From contig NZ_LECT01000017.1 of NCBI RefSeq assembly GCF_001027925.1, positions 62,001 through 126,000 on the forward strand: 64,000 nt of DNA, read 5' to 3'. The notes under the pieces were generated by a model. It saw only the letters and a program-made list of their open reading frames with translations, was not told the DNA's origin and did not search any database. Every line of letters begins with the position of its first letter. Position 1 is the first letter of the stretch. This document shows, piece by piece, positions 18,219 through 28,027 of this stretch. The stretch is from Rhodopirellula islandica. GTDB lineage: Bacteria > Planctomycetota > Planctomycetia > Pirellulales > Pirellulaceae. The position numbers and the translations under genes were made by a program.

Positions 18219-18302
18219 GGCAGGACCAGGTACTTTCAGCGCAGGAAGTGGAAACAGTGCAGCGAATTAGAAACTCTTTTCGAATTCACTCCGATTCAAG
18301 CA

Positions 18303-19601
18303 TCAAAACAGATCCTCGATGATCCCCGTCGAATCACCGAAGGAATTCGACTGAATGCCGGCGCCCCGCAAGGTGCTGAGCCAAAGATTGCACAACGGCG
18401 TTTTGGGGTCGTCCATCACAAGGTGACGACCATGGCGGAATCCAGCTCCACCACCGGCGATCAAGGTGGGGCAATTTTTCAACGTGTGCACCGAACTGAG
18501 GTTCGTTCCCATCGAGATGGCGACGTTGTCAAAGAGGGTCGAACCATCTGGTTCCGTGCTGGCTTTCAGTTTGTCCATGAACTCCGCCAACAACCGCGCG
18601 TGGGCGGTGTCACGATTCTGCGAAACGGTGCGACGTTCGCCCTCGGAATAGTGGCTCATGCTGTGCGCACTCATCGTCGCACCGAGGCTGGCGATCATCG
18701 AATTGACCGGCATCCGGTAGGTGAAGACCCGAGTGGCATCGACTTGCATGGCTGCGACCATGATGTCGTACATCATCCGAATCTCTTCCACGCCCTCGAG
18801 TGATTCCCCCGGTTCGGGAACCGCTTGTTGAGGCCGCTTCTTCTCGACCCCCAACCATTTCTCTTCTTTGGACAATCGAACCTCAATCTCTCGGATGGAT
18901 TGGAAGTATTCATCGAGTTTCGCATTGTCAGAAGCATTGAGTTTCCGATTGATCGACTTGGCGTCCGAAAGCACCGTGTCGAGCACGCTTCGTTGTTCCT
19001 GCAATCGTTGCTGTTGAACTTCAAGTGGGGTTCTGTCGACGGAGAACAAACGGTGGAAAGCAGCCACCGGCGTGTCCAACCCTGCGATCGGTTTGCCAGA
19101 ACGATTCCAAGCCAGTGATCCGCCGGGACCATGGCCATCGATGGCGGCACCCTGCGCAGAAAGCTGGATCGACGTGAATCGAGTTTGCTGCCCAAGGACT
19201 TCGGCGGCAACTTGATCGACCGAAACGGTGTTGTGAAAACTCTGCCCGGGAATCGCATAACGGTTCGCGCCGGTCAACCAGAACGTGCTGCCGGAGTGTC
19301 CGTCAGCGGAATATTGGTGCATCAGATTCTGAATGATCGTGATGTCGTTCTGGTGCTTGGCCAGCGGCCGAAGGATCTTGGGCAATTCATAGTTCTCGCC
19401 CACCGTGTTGATGTCGGGGTACCAACGGTCCGCGGTGACACCAAACCCCATTCCCAAAAACACCATGCGTTTGGAAGGAGCCATCGCCGTCGTTGCGGCG
19501 CTCGCGAATCGCTTGAAACCAAACGACTCCAGCATGGGCAATGCAACCAAGGCACTGCTGCTGCGAAGAAACCCACGACGGGAAGGACGAATTGTTCTCA
19601 T
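18303..19601 (-). CDS. DUF1552 protein with Tat-type signal
   Basis: 432 aa from ATG 19601; the N-terminus MRTIRPSRRGFLRSSSALVA carries a twin-arginine motif (SRRGFLR) and hydrophobic stretch. The DUF1552 body includes MVFLGMGFGVTADRWYP, HQYSADGHSGSTFWLTG and the closing GGAGFRHGRHLVMDDPKTPL. Function is unknown; DUF1552 proteins accompany DUF1592/1588/1585 cytochromes across planctomycetes and verrucomicrobia and resemble the DUF1501 family. An upstream in-frame start at 19700 would overlap the cytochrome gene and bury the Tat signal, so it is rejected. Confidence 0.9.
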   Translation of the reverse strand: MRTIRPSRRGFLRSSSALVALPMLESFGFKRFASAATTAMAPSKRMVFLGMGFGVTADRWYPDINTVGENYELPKILRPLAKHQNDITIIQNLMHQYSADGHSGSTFWLTGANRYAIPGQSFHNTVSVDQVAAEVLGQQTRFTSIQLSAQGAAIDGHGPGGSLAWNRSGKPIAGLDTPVAAFHRLFSVDRTPLEVQQQRLQEQRSVLDTVLSDAKSINRKLNASDNAKLDEYFQSIREIEVRLSKEEKWLGVEKKRPQQAVPEPGESLEGVEEIRMMYDIMVAAMQVDATRVFTYRMPVNSMIASLGATMSAHSMSHYSEGERRTVSQNRDTAHARLLAEFMDKLKASTEPDGSTLFDNVAISMGTNLSSVHTLKNCPTLIAGGGAGFRHGRHLVMDDPKTPLCNLWLSTLRGAGIQSNSFGDSTGIIEDLF

Positions 19602-19696
19602 GGGAGTTGCCTTGATGGGGACGAGAAATGCGACAGACATTCTGCCTGTCATTGTTGCGAAGGATCGAGGGACGAGCTGGAAGCCAGTTTCACTGC

Positions 19697-22246
19697 TCAA
19701 CGAGTTTGAAACGCCGGTGACTGAATCAGTGCGTGAATGAATTGGACAATCGAATGATGGTGTTGCTTTGCCTGCAAGCTGATCTGGCTGGCAAGCTCTT
19801 GATCGGTGAATCCGAAAGGACGACCGAGACCGTACGCGATCAAAGCCTCCGTGAATCCGCGAGCGAATTCATCGTCGTATTCCGCGACTGCGTCACGGAG
19901 TTCCAAGAAGTTTGAAAACTGTTTTCCGTTCGGAACCTTCCCAGCGGGATCAATCTCGAATCGGACGTCTTCCTGCCAACGCCCGTATCGACGTTTCCCA
20001 AGTCCAATCACCTCTTGATCTCGCCATTGACCGGCCGCGTCAAAATTCTCGAGTCCAAACCCGATCGGATCGATCTTGTGATGACAATTGGCGCACTGAG
20101 GTTGCTCCTGGTGAGCTCGTGCCAATTCGCGTGCGGGCAAGGTTTCCCCCGCCAATCGACTCAGTTGAGGAACGTTGGGTGGTGCCGGCGGCGGTGGATC
20201 GTTCAGCAAGTGACGCAGCACCCAAGCACCACGTTCGACCGGCGACGATCGCTGGCCATCGGAGCCCATCGCCAACACTGCTGCTGTGCCCAACAAGCCC
20301 CCTCGCAACGATCCGTCCGGAACCGCGACCTTGCGAAACTCGTGCCCCTCCACGCCTTCGATTCCGTAGTACCCCGCCAACAAATCGTTGATGACAACAA
20401 AGTCAGCCTTCAGTAAGTTTTCGAGAGGCAGCTCACTCTCCAGCAAGTAAGCGAACGTTTCGAAAATCTCCTGCCGAGCGTTCTCGCGAACGGCGTTGTC
20501 AAAGTTGGGGAAGTCCGCTCCGTTGAACTGGAACATGTCCAATCGTTCCATCTGCAGCCACTGATGAACGAACCCCTCGATGAAAGCCTTGCTGCGTGGA
20601 TCTCGAAGCATTCGTTCCGTTTGAGCAGCCAAAATCGAAGGATCTGACAGTTCGCCCGATTCCGACAGGGCCATCAGTTCCTTATCCGGAGGAGCTGACC
20701 ACAAGAAGTACGACAACCGCACCGCCAACTCCTTGGGCGACAAGTCACGATCTTGTCCGGAAGCCGATTCTTCGACTTGATAAAGAAAACTCGGGGAAGC
20801 CATCACAATCGACAGTGGTGAGACCAACGCCTCGGTGACTGATTGGCCCTGGTCGCGGGCCGTTTGATAGTGCTGACGCAAACGCCGCAGGTATTCTTCA
20901 GCAGGTGGTGAACCACGAAACGCTCGGCTGGCGAAACGCCGGATCACCTCGGAAGCGTATTCGGATTCCTCCATGTCACTCGGGTGCTCAAACAGGATCG
21001 AATCACGAGCAGCCTGGATGGCCTTGGTTTGATCCGAAGGCAAAGGACCGTTCAGTTCGACCCAATCAATCCAAATACCAGGCGGGGTTCCGATTCCGTT
21101 TTCTCGCATGTGCAGCGTGGCGAGGTTCTTGTCGCCGCGATCTTGATGAGATCGTTGGTGAATCCAAACTTGTTGCTTGGCTCCCGGTTCATGCGTGAAC
21201 TCAAAGTCAATGATTTGTGGATCGTCCATTGGAGCGGAGACCTTCCGCCACCCCAGCAACTTGCGCCCGGTTCCAAAGCCGGAGCTGAATTCCAAGTAGT
21301 GATGCCGTTCATCGGCGTCGGGGTACATCGCCGCACGAACTCGCACGTGGTACTTGCCATCCGCGTCGGGATGCTGCGTCGGCAGTTTGACTTTCGTGTA
21401 CCCGCCTTGTTTGATCGTCATGATCAACGTGATCCCCGTTTGGGTCTCCGGTCGAGCCATGTAGTCTTCCATCAATGGCAACCACTCCTGGACCTTCTGC
21501 TTCTTGGCTTGGTAGGCATCCAACAACCCAAACTCAGACGCAGGTTTCTCTGATTGGGACAAGAATGCATTGGCACGCTTGCCGATGTCTCGCATTTGCT
21601 CGGCCGCCTCGGTGTAGTGCGGCGTGTAGTACTCCTCGGGTTGGATGCGAACCGTTTTGGACTCCGGACTCTTTCGAGGCGAAAGCAGCAACTGCAAATT
21701 CGCAATCGCCGTCGAGTGATACTGTTCGATTTGGTCGCTCGACAAAAACAGCGAGGCTCCTGCGGTGTCGAACCCAGCCGTGGCTTGGTCGTCCGGCAGC
21801 GTGGTCACATCCGGACGCACGCCCAACAATGCTTGCATCGTGTTCGCATATTCGCGGCGATTCAGACGACGCATCATGATGTCGCCGCCCGAATCGCTCA
21901 GTAGCAGTCGTGCGGTCACCATTTTCTCAGACAAGTCCTCTAAAAACGCGAGTTTGTCCGCGTCACGAAGAGGCTCCGAATCTTCCGGTGGCATCTCGCC
22001 CGAGTTCAGAGCCCCCAGCACCTTCGACCACAATTCCGCGGTCGCCATGTCCTCGGCCACGTTCATCGAAAGCGATTCGAGGTCAATGTTGGCTTCCTTG
22101 GTCGCACTGTCGTGACAATCCAAGCAGTGGTTTTCAAGCAACTCCGCGTGACGACTTGGCATCTCGGTGCTGGGAAGTTCTTCCGCAAATGCTGCCTGGC
22201 AAACAACGGGAAACAGCAGAGCGAGTGAAAGACGATGAAAGACCAT
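19697..22246 (-). CDS. Planctomycete cytochrome c-like DUF1587/1595/1592/1588/1585 protein
   Basis: 849 aa from ATG 22246 (signal peptide MVFHRLSLALLFPVVCQAAFA). Order of regions: heme-like motif CLDCH about 35 residues in (PSCyt1), DUF1587 (RRLNRREYANTMQALLG), a carbohydrate-binding-like middle, DUF1595 (RRFASRAFRG), DUF1592 (PSFLYQVEESASGQDRD through SKAFIEGFVHQWLQMERLDM), DUF1588 (RGGLLGTAAVLAMGSDGQRS and QCANCHHKIDPIGFGLENFD, a second CxxCH), and DUF1585 at the C-terminus (ALIAYGLGRPFGFTDQE). Presumed periplasmic; the biochemical role is not established, though these proteins cluster with sulfatases and may act in polysaccharide breakdown. 76 bp after the FecR gene. Confidence 0.92.
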   Translation of the reverse strand: MVFHRLSLALLFPVVCQAAFAEELPSTEMPSRHAELLENHCLDCHDSATKEANIDLESLSMNVAEDMATAELWSKVLGALNSGEMPPEDSEPLRDADKLAFLEDLSEKMVTARLLLSDSGGDIMMRRLNRREYANTMQALLGVRPDVTTLPDDQATAGFDTAGASLFLSSDQIEQYHSTAIANLQLLLSPRKSPESKTVRIQPEEYYTPHYTEAAEQMRDIGKRANAFLSQSEKPASEFGLLDAYQAKKQKVQEWLPLMEDYMARPETQTGITLIMTIKQGGYTKVKLPTQHPDADGKYHVRVRAAMYPDADERHHYLEFSSGFGTGRKLLGWRKVSAPMDDPQIIDFEFTHEPGAKQQVWIHQRSHQDRGDKNLATLHMRENGIGTPPGIWIDWVELNGPLPSDQTKAIQAARDSILFEHPSDMEESEYASEVIRRFASRAFRGSPPAEEYLRRLRQHYQTARDQGQSVTEALVSPLSIVMASPSFLYQVEESASGQDRDLSPKELAVRLSYFLWSAPPDKELMALSESGELSDPSILAAQTERMLRDPRSKAFIEGFVHQWLQMERLDMFQFNGADFPNFDNAVRENARQEIFETFAYLLESELPLENLLKADFVVINDLLAGYYGIEGVEGHEFRKVAVPDGSLRGGLLGTAAVLAMGSDGQRSSPVERGAWVLRHLLNDPPPPAPPNVPQLSRLAGETLPARELARAHQEQPQCANCHHKIDPIGFGLENFDAAGQWRDQEVIGLGKRRYGRWQEDVRFEIDPAGKVPNGKQFSNFLELRDAVAEYDDEFARGFTEALIAYGLGRPFGFTDQELASQISLQAKQHHHSIVQFIHALIQSPAFQTR

Positions 22247-22322
22247 GAGGATGAATCTCAGGCGGTGAAGGTGGAGGGGACACCAGAGAATGGTGGGGAC
22301 GCGGGGAGGCAGACTCAATCGA

Positions 22323-23663
22323 TCAGTCCAAAGTGAACTCCAGAAGCGGGCCGGAGACCTCGGGGTGGGCATCGTTCGCAAACGCGTGGACCAAACCACG
22401 GTCGGTGCCTTCGACCAAGCCCGATTCACGTACCAGAACAAAGGTCACCCGTCCGTCATTGTCGTTTCGCAGGAACTGCAGCAACGCATCGGACTGGATG
22501 CCAAACGTTCCCGTTTGTTGACTGCGAGGGATGTCAAATTTGCCAAGCAAAATGCCATCGGTGATGTCGGGGGCGTCTTCCCAACTCGGGTCGTCGTCCC
22601 AAGTCTCTTTGGATCGATGGGTCACACCATAGATCGCGAAGGTGTTGAGTTTTGGCAATCGCGAAGCGAACCCCTTGCCGCTGGGAACTTGGTTCAGACG
22701 CAGCCTTGCGGTTGAGACGGAGTTCAAGTCAACCGAATCGATGCTCATCGAAAACATCGCTCGCATGTCCCATTTGCGACTGTCCGCTCGTTTGACCATC
22801 AGCATCTCTGGATGAATCCACTTGCCGCGGCGATTGTTGCGAATGACATAGTCGGATCGCCCTTCCGTTCCGACCCGAATCACACGAGGGCGATCCGCGT
22901 TGGATTGGTCGTATTCTTGTTCGGGCGAGGTCGCAGATTGCATCGACAACGCGTTGTCTGAGAGCGAAGCAAATTGCTTGTCGAACAAGTGGACCTCTTT
23001 CCCACTGGTGGGATGGTGAACCGAAATCTCGCCTTGCAGCACTTCGAAGTCCGATGTCTGCGACGACTCTTGCACCGACACGGCAAACTGAGTTCCGTGA
23101 TCGATCGCGAATCCGCCAGGTGTTTCCACGACGAATCCATGTGCGGATTCAGGGACATCAATCACGGCCGCCCCGTCAACCATTCGAACTCGCATGGCAT
23201 CCAACAATTCAAAGTGGGCAGGGGCCTCGAACGTGATCTTGGCTCCCGACTCAAACTCAACGGTCGCAATGCCCGCCATCAACTTCATGTTGCCGGCGAC
23301 CAACTTGGATCCGACCGTGGTGGGCAACGAACTTTCCCATGCCGCGTTTTCACTGGTGCTGAGCGTTGCGATGGGAGTGGGCGTTTGCGAACCGGTCGTG
23401 AACAAAAAGGCGAGCAACAACGAGGCGGCCATCGCACACCAACCCACCAACCAAATGTTTCGATTGGTGGTTGAACTTCGAACGACCGGCGGTTCCATCG
23501 AACGCTGAATGGCCAGATCACGCAGCCCCGCATCCGTGGCCGCGGCGATGGCAAACTCTTTCCGCAAATTCAAGTCGCTCGCGAGCTGCTGTTCCAGATC
23601 AGCCACTTGTGAATCCGAAAGCGTTCCCAACAGGTATTGCTGAATCAACTGAGAAGGGTCCAT
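22323..23663 (-). CDS. FecR-type anti-sigma factor with C-terminal DNRLRE-like domain
   Basis: 446 aa. The cytoplasmic N-terminus (MDPSQLIQQYLLGTLSDSQV...) looks like a short anti-sigma domain, followed by one membrane span (NIWLVGWCAMAASLLLAFLF), a FecR domain (AGIATVEFESGAKITFEAPA...GFVVETPGGFAIDHGTQFAV) and a C-terminal DNRLRE-like beta domain (SVSTARLRLNQVPSGKG...RVTFVLVRESG). ATG 23663 lies one base after the TGA of the sigma gene, a clear sign of translational coupling; a longer frame from 23774 overlaps the sigma gene. Likely holds the sigma factor until a periplasmic signal arrives. Confidence 0.87.
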   Translation of the reverse strand: MDPSQLIQQYLLGTLSDSQVADLEQQLASDLNLRKEFAIAAATDAGLRDLAIQRSMEPPVVRSSTTNRNIWLVGWCAMAASLLLAFLFTTGSQTPTPIATLSTSENAAWESSLPTTVGSKLVAGNMKLMAGIATVEFESGAKITFEAPAHFELLDAMRVRMVDGAAVIDVPESAHGFVVETPGGFAIDHGTQFAVSVQESSQTSDFEVLQGEISVHHPTSGKEVHLFDKQFASLSDNALSMQSATSPEQEYDQSNADRPRVIRVGTEGRSDYVIRNNRRGKWIHPEMLMVKRADSRKWDMRAMFSMSIDSVDLNSVSTARLRLNQVPSGKGFASRLPKLNTFAIYGVTHRSKETWDDDPSWEDAPDITDGILLGKFDIPRSQQTGTFGIQSDALLQFLRNDNDGRVTFVLVRESGLVEGTDRGLVHAFANDAHPEVSGPLLEFTLD

Positions 23664-23664
23664 G

Positions 23665-24210
23665 TCAGTTCGCCTCCATTTGCAAACGTTGCTGAACGCA
23701 ATCGGCAAGCTTTTGACGGAGTCGCCCGAGCAGCTTGTAAAACGCGTTGACGGTTTTGCCGCCGCTTTCCGCAAGCCGCGTGACTTCGCCGCCGCTTTGA
23801 TACGGTGCCATCAACAATTCTTGGTGTGGCGGAGGAAACTTGGTCAGGCACTCTTGCAGTGCCGAACGGATCTCCGCCACTCGCTCGGTCTCGATGGCCT
23901 CTGCTTCGTCCGCGATTTGTTTCAACACTTCATCGCTGAGCAACCGTCCGTCACGTCGCAATCCAGTGACAGCACTGAGGCATTTGAAACGCAAGATGAC
24001 CTTCGCCCAGGGAAGAAATCCGTCCTCACCATCTAACTGAGAGAACTTTTGCCACATCGTGACACTGGCTTCTTGGATCGCGTCATCGACCGCGTTCCAA
24101 TGAGGGAGCATCGATCTCGCAAACGCTCGCAAAGCGAGTTCATGCTTGACGAAGAGACGCATGAAGTCGCTCTCGGTCAACGGTTGCGGCGGGTCTTGGG
24201 ATGGGGACAT
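23665..24210 (-). CDS. ECF RNA polymerase sigma factor
   Basis: 181 aa, sigma-70 family group IV. Region 2 is seen as RLFVKHELALRAFARSMLPH, WNAVDDAIQEASVTMWQKF (core-binding DAIQ(D/E) motif) and LPWAKVILRFKCLSAVTGL; region 4 as CLTKFPPPHQELLMAPYQSG and AESGGKTVNAFYKLLGRLRQ. It belongs to the planctomycete/verrucomicrobial subgroup that pairs with FecR genes. Starts at ATG 24210; first gene of the operon. It probably drives its own operon; a CGAATTAATTCG palindrome lies about 55 bp upstream. Confidence 0.93.
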   Translation of the reverse strand: MSPSQDPPQPLTESDFMRLFVKHELALRAFARSMLPHWNAVDDAIQEASVTMWQKFSQLDGEDGFLPWAKVILRFKCLSAVTGLRRDGRLLSDEVLKQIADEAEAIETERVAEIRSALQECLTKFPPPHQELLMAPYQSGGEVTRLAESGGKTVNAFYKLLGRLRQKLADCVQQRLQMEAN

Positions 24211-24264
24211 GACTACCTATTTGAGTCACGGGAACAACCTGCCGCAAATTCCGAGGAATGTTGC

Positions 24265-24276
24265 GAATTAATTCGT
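24265..24276. promoter_or_regulatory. 12-bp palindrome upstream of the ECF sigma gene
   Basis: Perfect palindrome CGAATTAATTCG in the 131-bp gap between the beta-helix gene and the sigma gene. A plausible operator by position only; no family match. Confidence 0.3.
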
Positions 24277-24341
24277 TTCCGGGGAATTTCGTCCTGGAAA
24301 CACGCCCGGGATTGAGAACCTGCCAGAAGTCCGTCGACGAA

Positions 24342-25691
24342 TCAGTCGGTTTGCATCCCTTCACAGTCTCGCAATTGAATCGGGGAATCGCTGCCGCGGA
24401 CGATGTTGTTTCGGATCATGCAGTCCGAGCATTCCACCGCCAAAATCGCCGGCAGCGAGTCGTCTGAAAACAATCCGCCTTGAACGAGGATGCCGCGACA
24501 TCGAGTGAGCTCCAACACCGCGGGACGATCGTTGACGCCTCGGATCACATTGGCGGAAAGAACGCAGTCACGGCAATCGGTCAGTTGAACACCATGTTTG
24601 GCAACGGCGTGTCGCCCCAGGTGGTAGCGAGGGTTCCGGTCCATGGCGTTGGAAGCCAACGTCACCGCTTCGCAATTTTCCAGCACCACGTTGCTTTGGA
24701 ATCCCTTCCAAATGGTATTGCCGGTGACCGTCGCACTTCGCAGGTGCCGCAAGTGAACGTTGACTTGAGTGTCCGAGAGGATGTTGCCGCTGATCGTGAT
24801 GTTGCCATGCCGACGTTCCTCCGTGCCGTTGACTTGCTGGCTGTGCAAATCGATCCGAATGTTGGCAGAGTCTTTGCCTTGATGGGTGTGCTGGATCGTG
24901 CAACCGGTGATCGCCACTTCTCCGATTGATCCCGACCCGCTGGTCAACCAAACATTTGCGGAAGAAGCGGCCTCGGCGGAACCCATGTTGCCTTCGATGT
25001 CGCAACCGGTGATGTGCAAGTTGCGAACGTTGCCACCGTGCGAAGCAATTCCTCCACCGGCGTTGTAGCTGATGTGACTTCCCGTGACGTTGATTTGATG
25101 CAGGTTGACCGCATCCAGAAACAGTCCAACGCCGGAGTTCTCGTAGAGATGGCAATCACTGACGATCACGTTGCGATTGCGATCCACCAAATGAATCGCA
25201 TGTCGCGACCTTCGAATCGTCAGGTTGTGAAGCGTGGGCTGCATCGTTCCCGACAGTTCGACGCCGTCAGCCTCGGGATGCTCACCAACAATCTCCAAGT
25301 CGGAAATGATCAGTGCGTTCTGCTGATTCCAAACCTCGTCTGTTACGGTCGAAGGATCTGCGGTTCCCGCATGAGTCCCGATGACCTGGATCGCTGGCCC
25401 GGGGCCCGTCATCACGATCCGGCTACGCCCCTCGCCTCGAAATCCAATCGCACCAGTGCTCTTCAGATCAATCCGAAGTGGACGCGTGATTCGGTACGTT
25501 CCCGCCGGAAGTTGCACGTCGCGTTCGGCGTCAATCCATCGCTGAATCGCAGCGGTGTCGTCGGCAACGCCATCTCCTGCCGGTTCAGCGGCAAGGGCGA
25601 ACGGCAACAACGCAAATGTGCCAACGGAAAACGCCGTGATCGACGCGAGGAACAGGGAGCAAGTGACACGGCGGGCGGGACGGCAATTCAT
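24342..25691 (-). CDS. Secreted right-handed beta-helix (pectate lyase-like) protein
   Basis: 449 aa with signal peptide (about 1-35, ending ALAAEPAG). GDGVADDTAAIQRWID is the usual opening of Pectate_lyase_3 / glycosyl hydrolase 28-like beta helices, and the rest is a ladder of parallel beta-helix rungs (NLTIRRSRHAIHLVDRNRN, SDCHLYENSGVGLFLD, HITGCDIEGNMGSAEA...). Likely binds or cleaves an extracellular polysaccharide; no catalytic set can be assigned, so enzyme activity is unproven. It lies downstream of the ABC pair on the same strand but 181 bp away, so it may be separately transcribed. Confidence 0.8.
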   Translation of the reverse strand: MNCRPARRVTCSLFLASITAFSVGTFALLPFALAAEPAGDGVADDTAAIQRWIDAERDVQLPAGTYRITRPLRIDLKSTGAIGFRGEGRSRIVMTGPGPAIQVIGTHAGTADPSTVTDEVWNQQNALIISDLEIVGEHPEADGVELSGTMQPTLHNLTIRRSRHAIHLVDRNRNVIVSDCHLYENSGVGLFLDAVNLHQINVTGSHISYNAGGGIASHGGNVRNLHITGCDIEGNMGSAEAASSANVWLTSGSGSIGEVAITGCTIQHTHQGKDSANIRIDLHSQQVNGTEERRHGNITISGNILSDTQVNVHLRHLRSATVTGNTIWKGFQSNVVLENCEAVTLASNAMDRNPRYHLGRHAVAKHGVQLTDCRDCVLSANVIRGVNDRPAVLELTRCRGILVQGGLFSDDSLPAILAVECSDCMIRNNIVRGSDSPIQLRDCEGMQTD

Positions 25692-25872
25692 GGTGGTCCA
25701 TTCTCAATGGTGGGAGGTAGGACCGTCCAGTTTACCATTCGCGAACCAGTCGTTTGTGCCCGACCGAATCCGCCCAACGGTGCAGTCCGGCGACACCGGC
25801 ATCGAGCCCGTCACCACTCCCCATGTTCACGACAACGGCTGCCCCGATCGAACGGAGTCAATGGGCGACGGG

Positions 25873-27240
25873 TTAGGCCGATAGATTGGTGCCCACGTCG
25901 GTGCGGTAGGCAGATGCGGCAGGAACGATGCCGGCCAACAAACTCAATCCAATCACCAACGGCAACAGGTAAAGCTCATACGTGCTCATTGAGAAGAACC
26001 CGACCTGGACACCGGTGCGGGCCTCGATCAACGGACTGGCCGCGAGAATCCCCAGGTGAGCCAGCACCCAACCGGCGATGCCACCGACGAGGGCGATGAT
26101 CAAACTTTCAAACAGAATGATCCACGTCACGCTGCCTCGGCGAGCCCCCAGGGCACGCATCACCGCGATGTCTCGTTTGCGGTCGTTCATTGAATTGTAG
26201 ATCGCCACCAAAACTCCCACCGCAGCAACCACGCAAGTGATCAACGTGATGGCCAGCAAGGCTTGCATCAGCGGACCAACAATCATCGTCATCAGTTTGT
26301 TGATTTCACCGATCGGTGTCGCTGCTTCCGCTCGCACGCTTTCCTTGATTCGGTTTTGAAGCATCGGTGCCATCATCAGGTTCCCATTGCGAACCAAGAT
26401 CGACGTGACTTCCCGTTCAGGAATCGTCAACAACAACGGTTCGTCTGGCCCCGCCGTTGCAGCGGACTCGGGAAGCACAATCACGGCGTCATCCGGAATC
26501 GGTTTGGCATGCCCTTCCAGCAGGTAAAAGCCTTCCAAGTTGACAAACGCGGCGCGGTCATTCGGCGTTCCAGTGGGATCCAACACCCCGACAATCTGGA
26601 ACCCCTGCCCATGGCCTTTGCCTTCCGGATCGCCGTGCGTCGGGTTCATCACATCGCCGACACGCATTCCCATTTGAGCGGCAACGCGGGAACCCAGCAC
26701 GCATTCGAAGTAGCTGTTCTCTTCATTGTGAAATTCAAAGTTGCGTCCCTCCTCAAACGTGAAGGGCTGGTCGGCATCGGGGCCGTGATTCAGCAATTCA
26801 AAGAAGTCAGGCGTGGTGCCGACGACTCGAAATTCACCGAAGTAATCCCCCAACGCGAGCGGGATCGCATAGCCATCGGTCATGAATCCAGCGTAGACCC
26901 CATCCCGTTCCCCAAGTGCCGGATCACCACCGAAAGTGCGAACCATCTCGGCACGCTTCTCTTTCGGGTAAAACTCCATGTACTCGGTGTAGGGAAGGTT
27001 CTCGATTGGTTGGCTGAGGTAATAGACTGCGTTGAGCGTCAACTGCAGCGTGCTGCCTTTGGGACCCACGACCAGGTTGTATCCCACTGACGCGTTGCGA
27101 ACGAAGGCTTCGCTGATGATGCCGTAAACCGACATCACCAGAACCACCAATCCGACGCCCAATGTCAGCGACAACGTGGTCAAGAAACTTGACAAAGCAC
27201 GGTAACGAAAGTTTCGCCAAGCGATGAACAACAGGCTCAT
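25873..27240 (-). CDS. ABC transporter permease (FtsX/MacB type)
   Basis: 455 aa with the four-TM FtsX layout: one N-terminal span (LSLTLGVGLVVLVMSVYGII), a large periplasmic MacB-like domain (about 40-320) and three C-terminal spans (ALLAITLITCVVAAVGVLVA, LFESLIIALVGGIAGWVLAH, LLPLVIGLSLLAGIVPA). The FtsX signature MNDRKRDIAVMRALGARRGS is intact. Its ATG overlaps the stop of the ATPase gene by 4 bp (ATGA). Probably a lipoprotein, peptide or small-molecule export or signalling system; substrate unknown. Confidence 0.9.
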   Translation of the reverse strand: MSLLFIAWRNFRYRALSSFLTTLSLTLGVGLVVLVMSVYGIISEAFVRNASVGYNLVVGPKGSTLQLTLNAVYYLSQPIENLPYTEYMEFYPKEKRAEMVRTFGGDPALGERDGVYAGFMTDGYAIPLALGDYFGEFRVVGTTPDFFELLNHGPDADQPFTFEEGRNFEFHNEENSYFECVLGSRVAAQMGMRVGDVMNPTHGDPEGKGHGQGFQIVGVLDPTGTPNDRAAFVNLEGFYLLEGHAKPIPDDAVIVLPESAATAGPDEPLLLTIPEREVTSILVRNGNLMMAPMLQNRIKESVRAEAATPIGEINKLMTMIVGPLMQALLAITLITCVVAAVGVLVAIYNSMNDRKRDIAVMRALGARRGSVTWIILFESLIIALVGGIAGWVLAHLGILAASPLIEARTGVQVGFFSMSTYELYLLPLVIGLSLLAGIVPAASAYRTDVGTNLSA

Positions 27241-27920
27241 GATCCGGCCCCCAAGGGTGAAAAGGCTCGGTTGATGTCTTCGAGTTTGTCAACTCGCTGA
27301 AAACGCTGGGCCACATCCATGCTGTGCGTGACCATCAACAAGGAGATCTCCTCGTCACGACACGAATTGATGATCAAGTTCAACACCGTGTCGGCACTGG
27401 CCGGGTCCACATTCGCGGTGGGCTCATCGGCCAACAACAGTTTGGGACGACCGGCGAGAGCTCGCGCGATCGCGACTCGCTGCTGTTGCCCCACCGACAA
27501 TTGATTCGGACGATAGTTCGCTCGATCCGAAAGGCCGACTCGATCCAGCAAGTCTGACGCGCGGGCCGCATCGACGCTGCCGCTTCCGAACGACATGCCC
27601 AGCTTGACGTTTTCCAGTGCCGAAAACGCAGGCAAAAGATTGAACGTTTGAAAGACGTACCCAATCGTTCCCGCCCGAAATCGATCGCGGCCCTGTTCGC
27701 TGAGGCGGGTGAGTTCCAAGTTGTTGATGCGGATCGAACCGGATGTCGCTGACAGCATCCCTGCAATGAGGTGCAACAATGTGGTTTTGCCGCCACCGCT
27801 TTGACCGATCAAGGCGACTTGTTCGCCGACTGCGATGTTGAACTGGGGCACATCCAGCACCGTCAGTTCGCCTCCACCAGGTTGATCGAATCGTTTGATC
27901 AGATTTTCAATCGCTAGCAT
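27237..27920 (-). CDS. ABC transporter ATP-binding protein (LolD/MacB type)
   Basis: 227 aa from ATG 27920 (MLAIENLIKRFDQPGGGELT), the normal start of this family; the longer reading from 28031 lacks homologous character. Walker A GQSGGGKTTLLHLIAG, signature LSVGQQQRVAIARAL, Walker B LLLADEPTANVD and the switch His (MVTHSMDVA) are all present. Energises the FtsX/MacB-type permease encoded immediately downstream with a 4-bp overlap. The upstream neighbour on the same strand is smpB. Confidence 0.93.
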   Translation of the reverse strand: MLAIENLIKRFDQPGGGELTVLDVPQFNIAVGEQVALIGQSGGGKTTLLHLIAGMLSATSGSIRINNLELTRLSEQGRDRFRAGTIGYVFQTFNLLPAFSALENVKLGMSFGSGSVDAARASDLLDRVGLSDRANYRPNQLSVGQQQRVAIARALAGRPKLLLADEPTANVDPASADTVLNLIINSCRDEEISLLMVTHSMDVAQRFQRVDKLEDINRAFSPLGAGS

Positions 27921-28027
27921 GTCGCTGGAATGATTGGGGGTTAGGTGCTTCGTGACCCACAGGCCGCGCACGATTTTGGAGAGAGAGCCGCGATGAACGC
28001 CGTTCGGCTGATTCAATTTGGCTTGGG

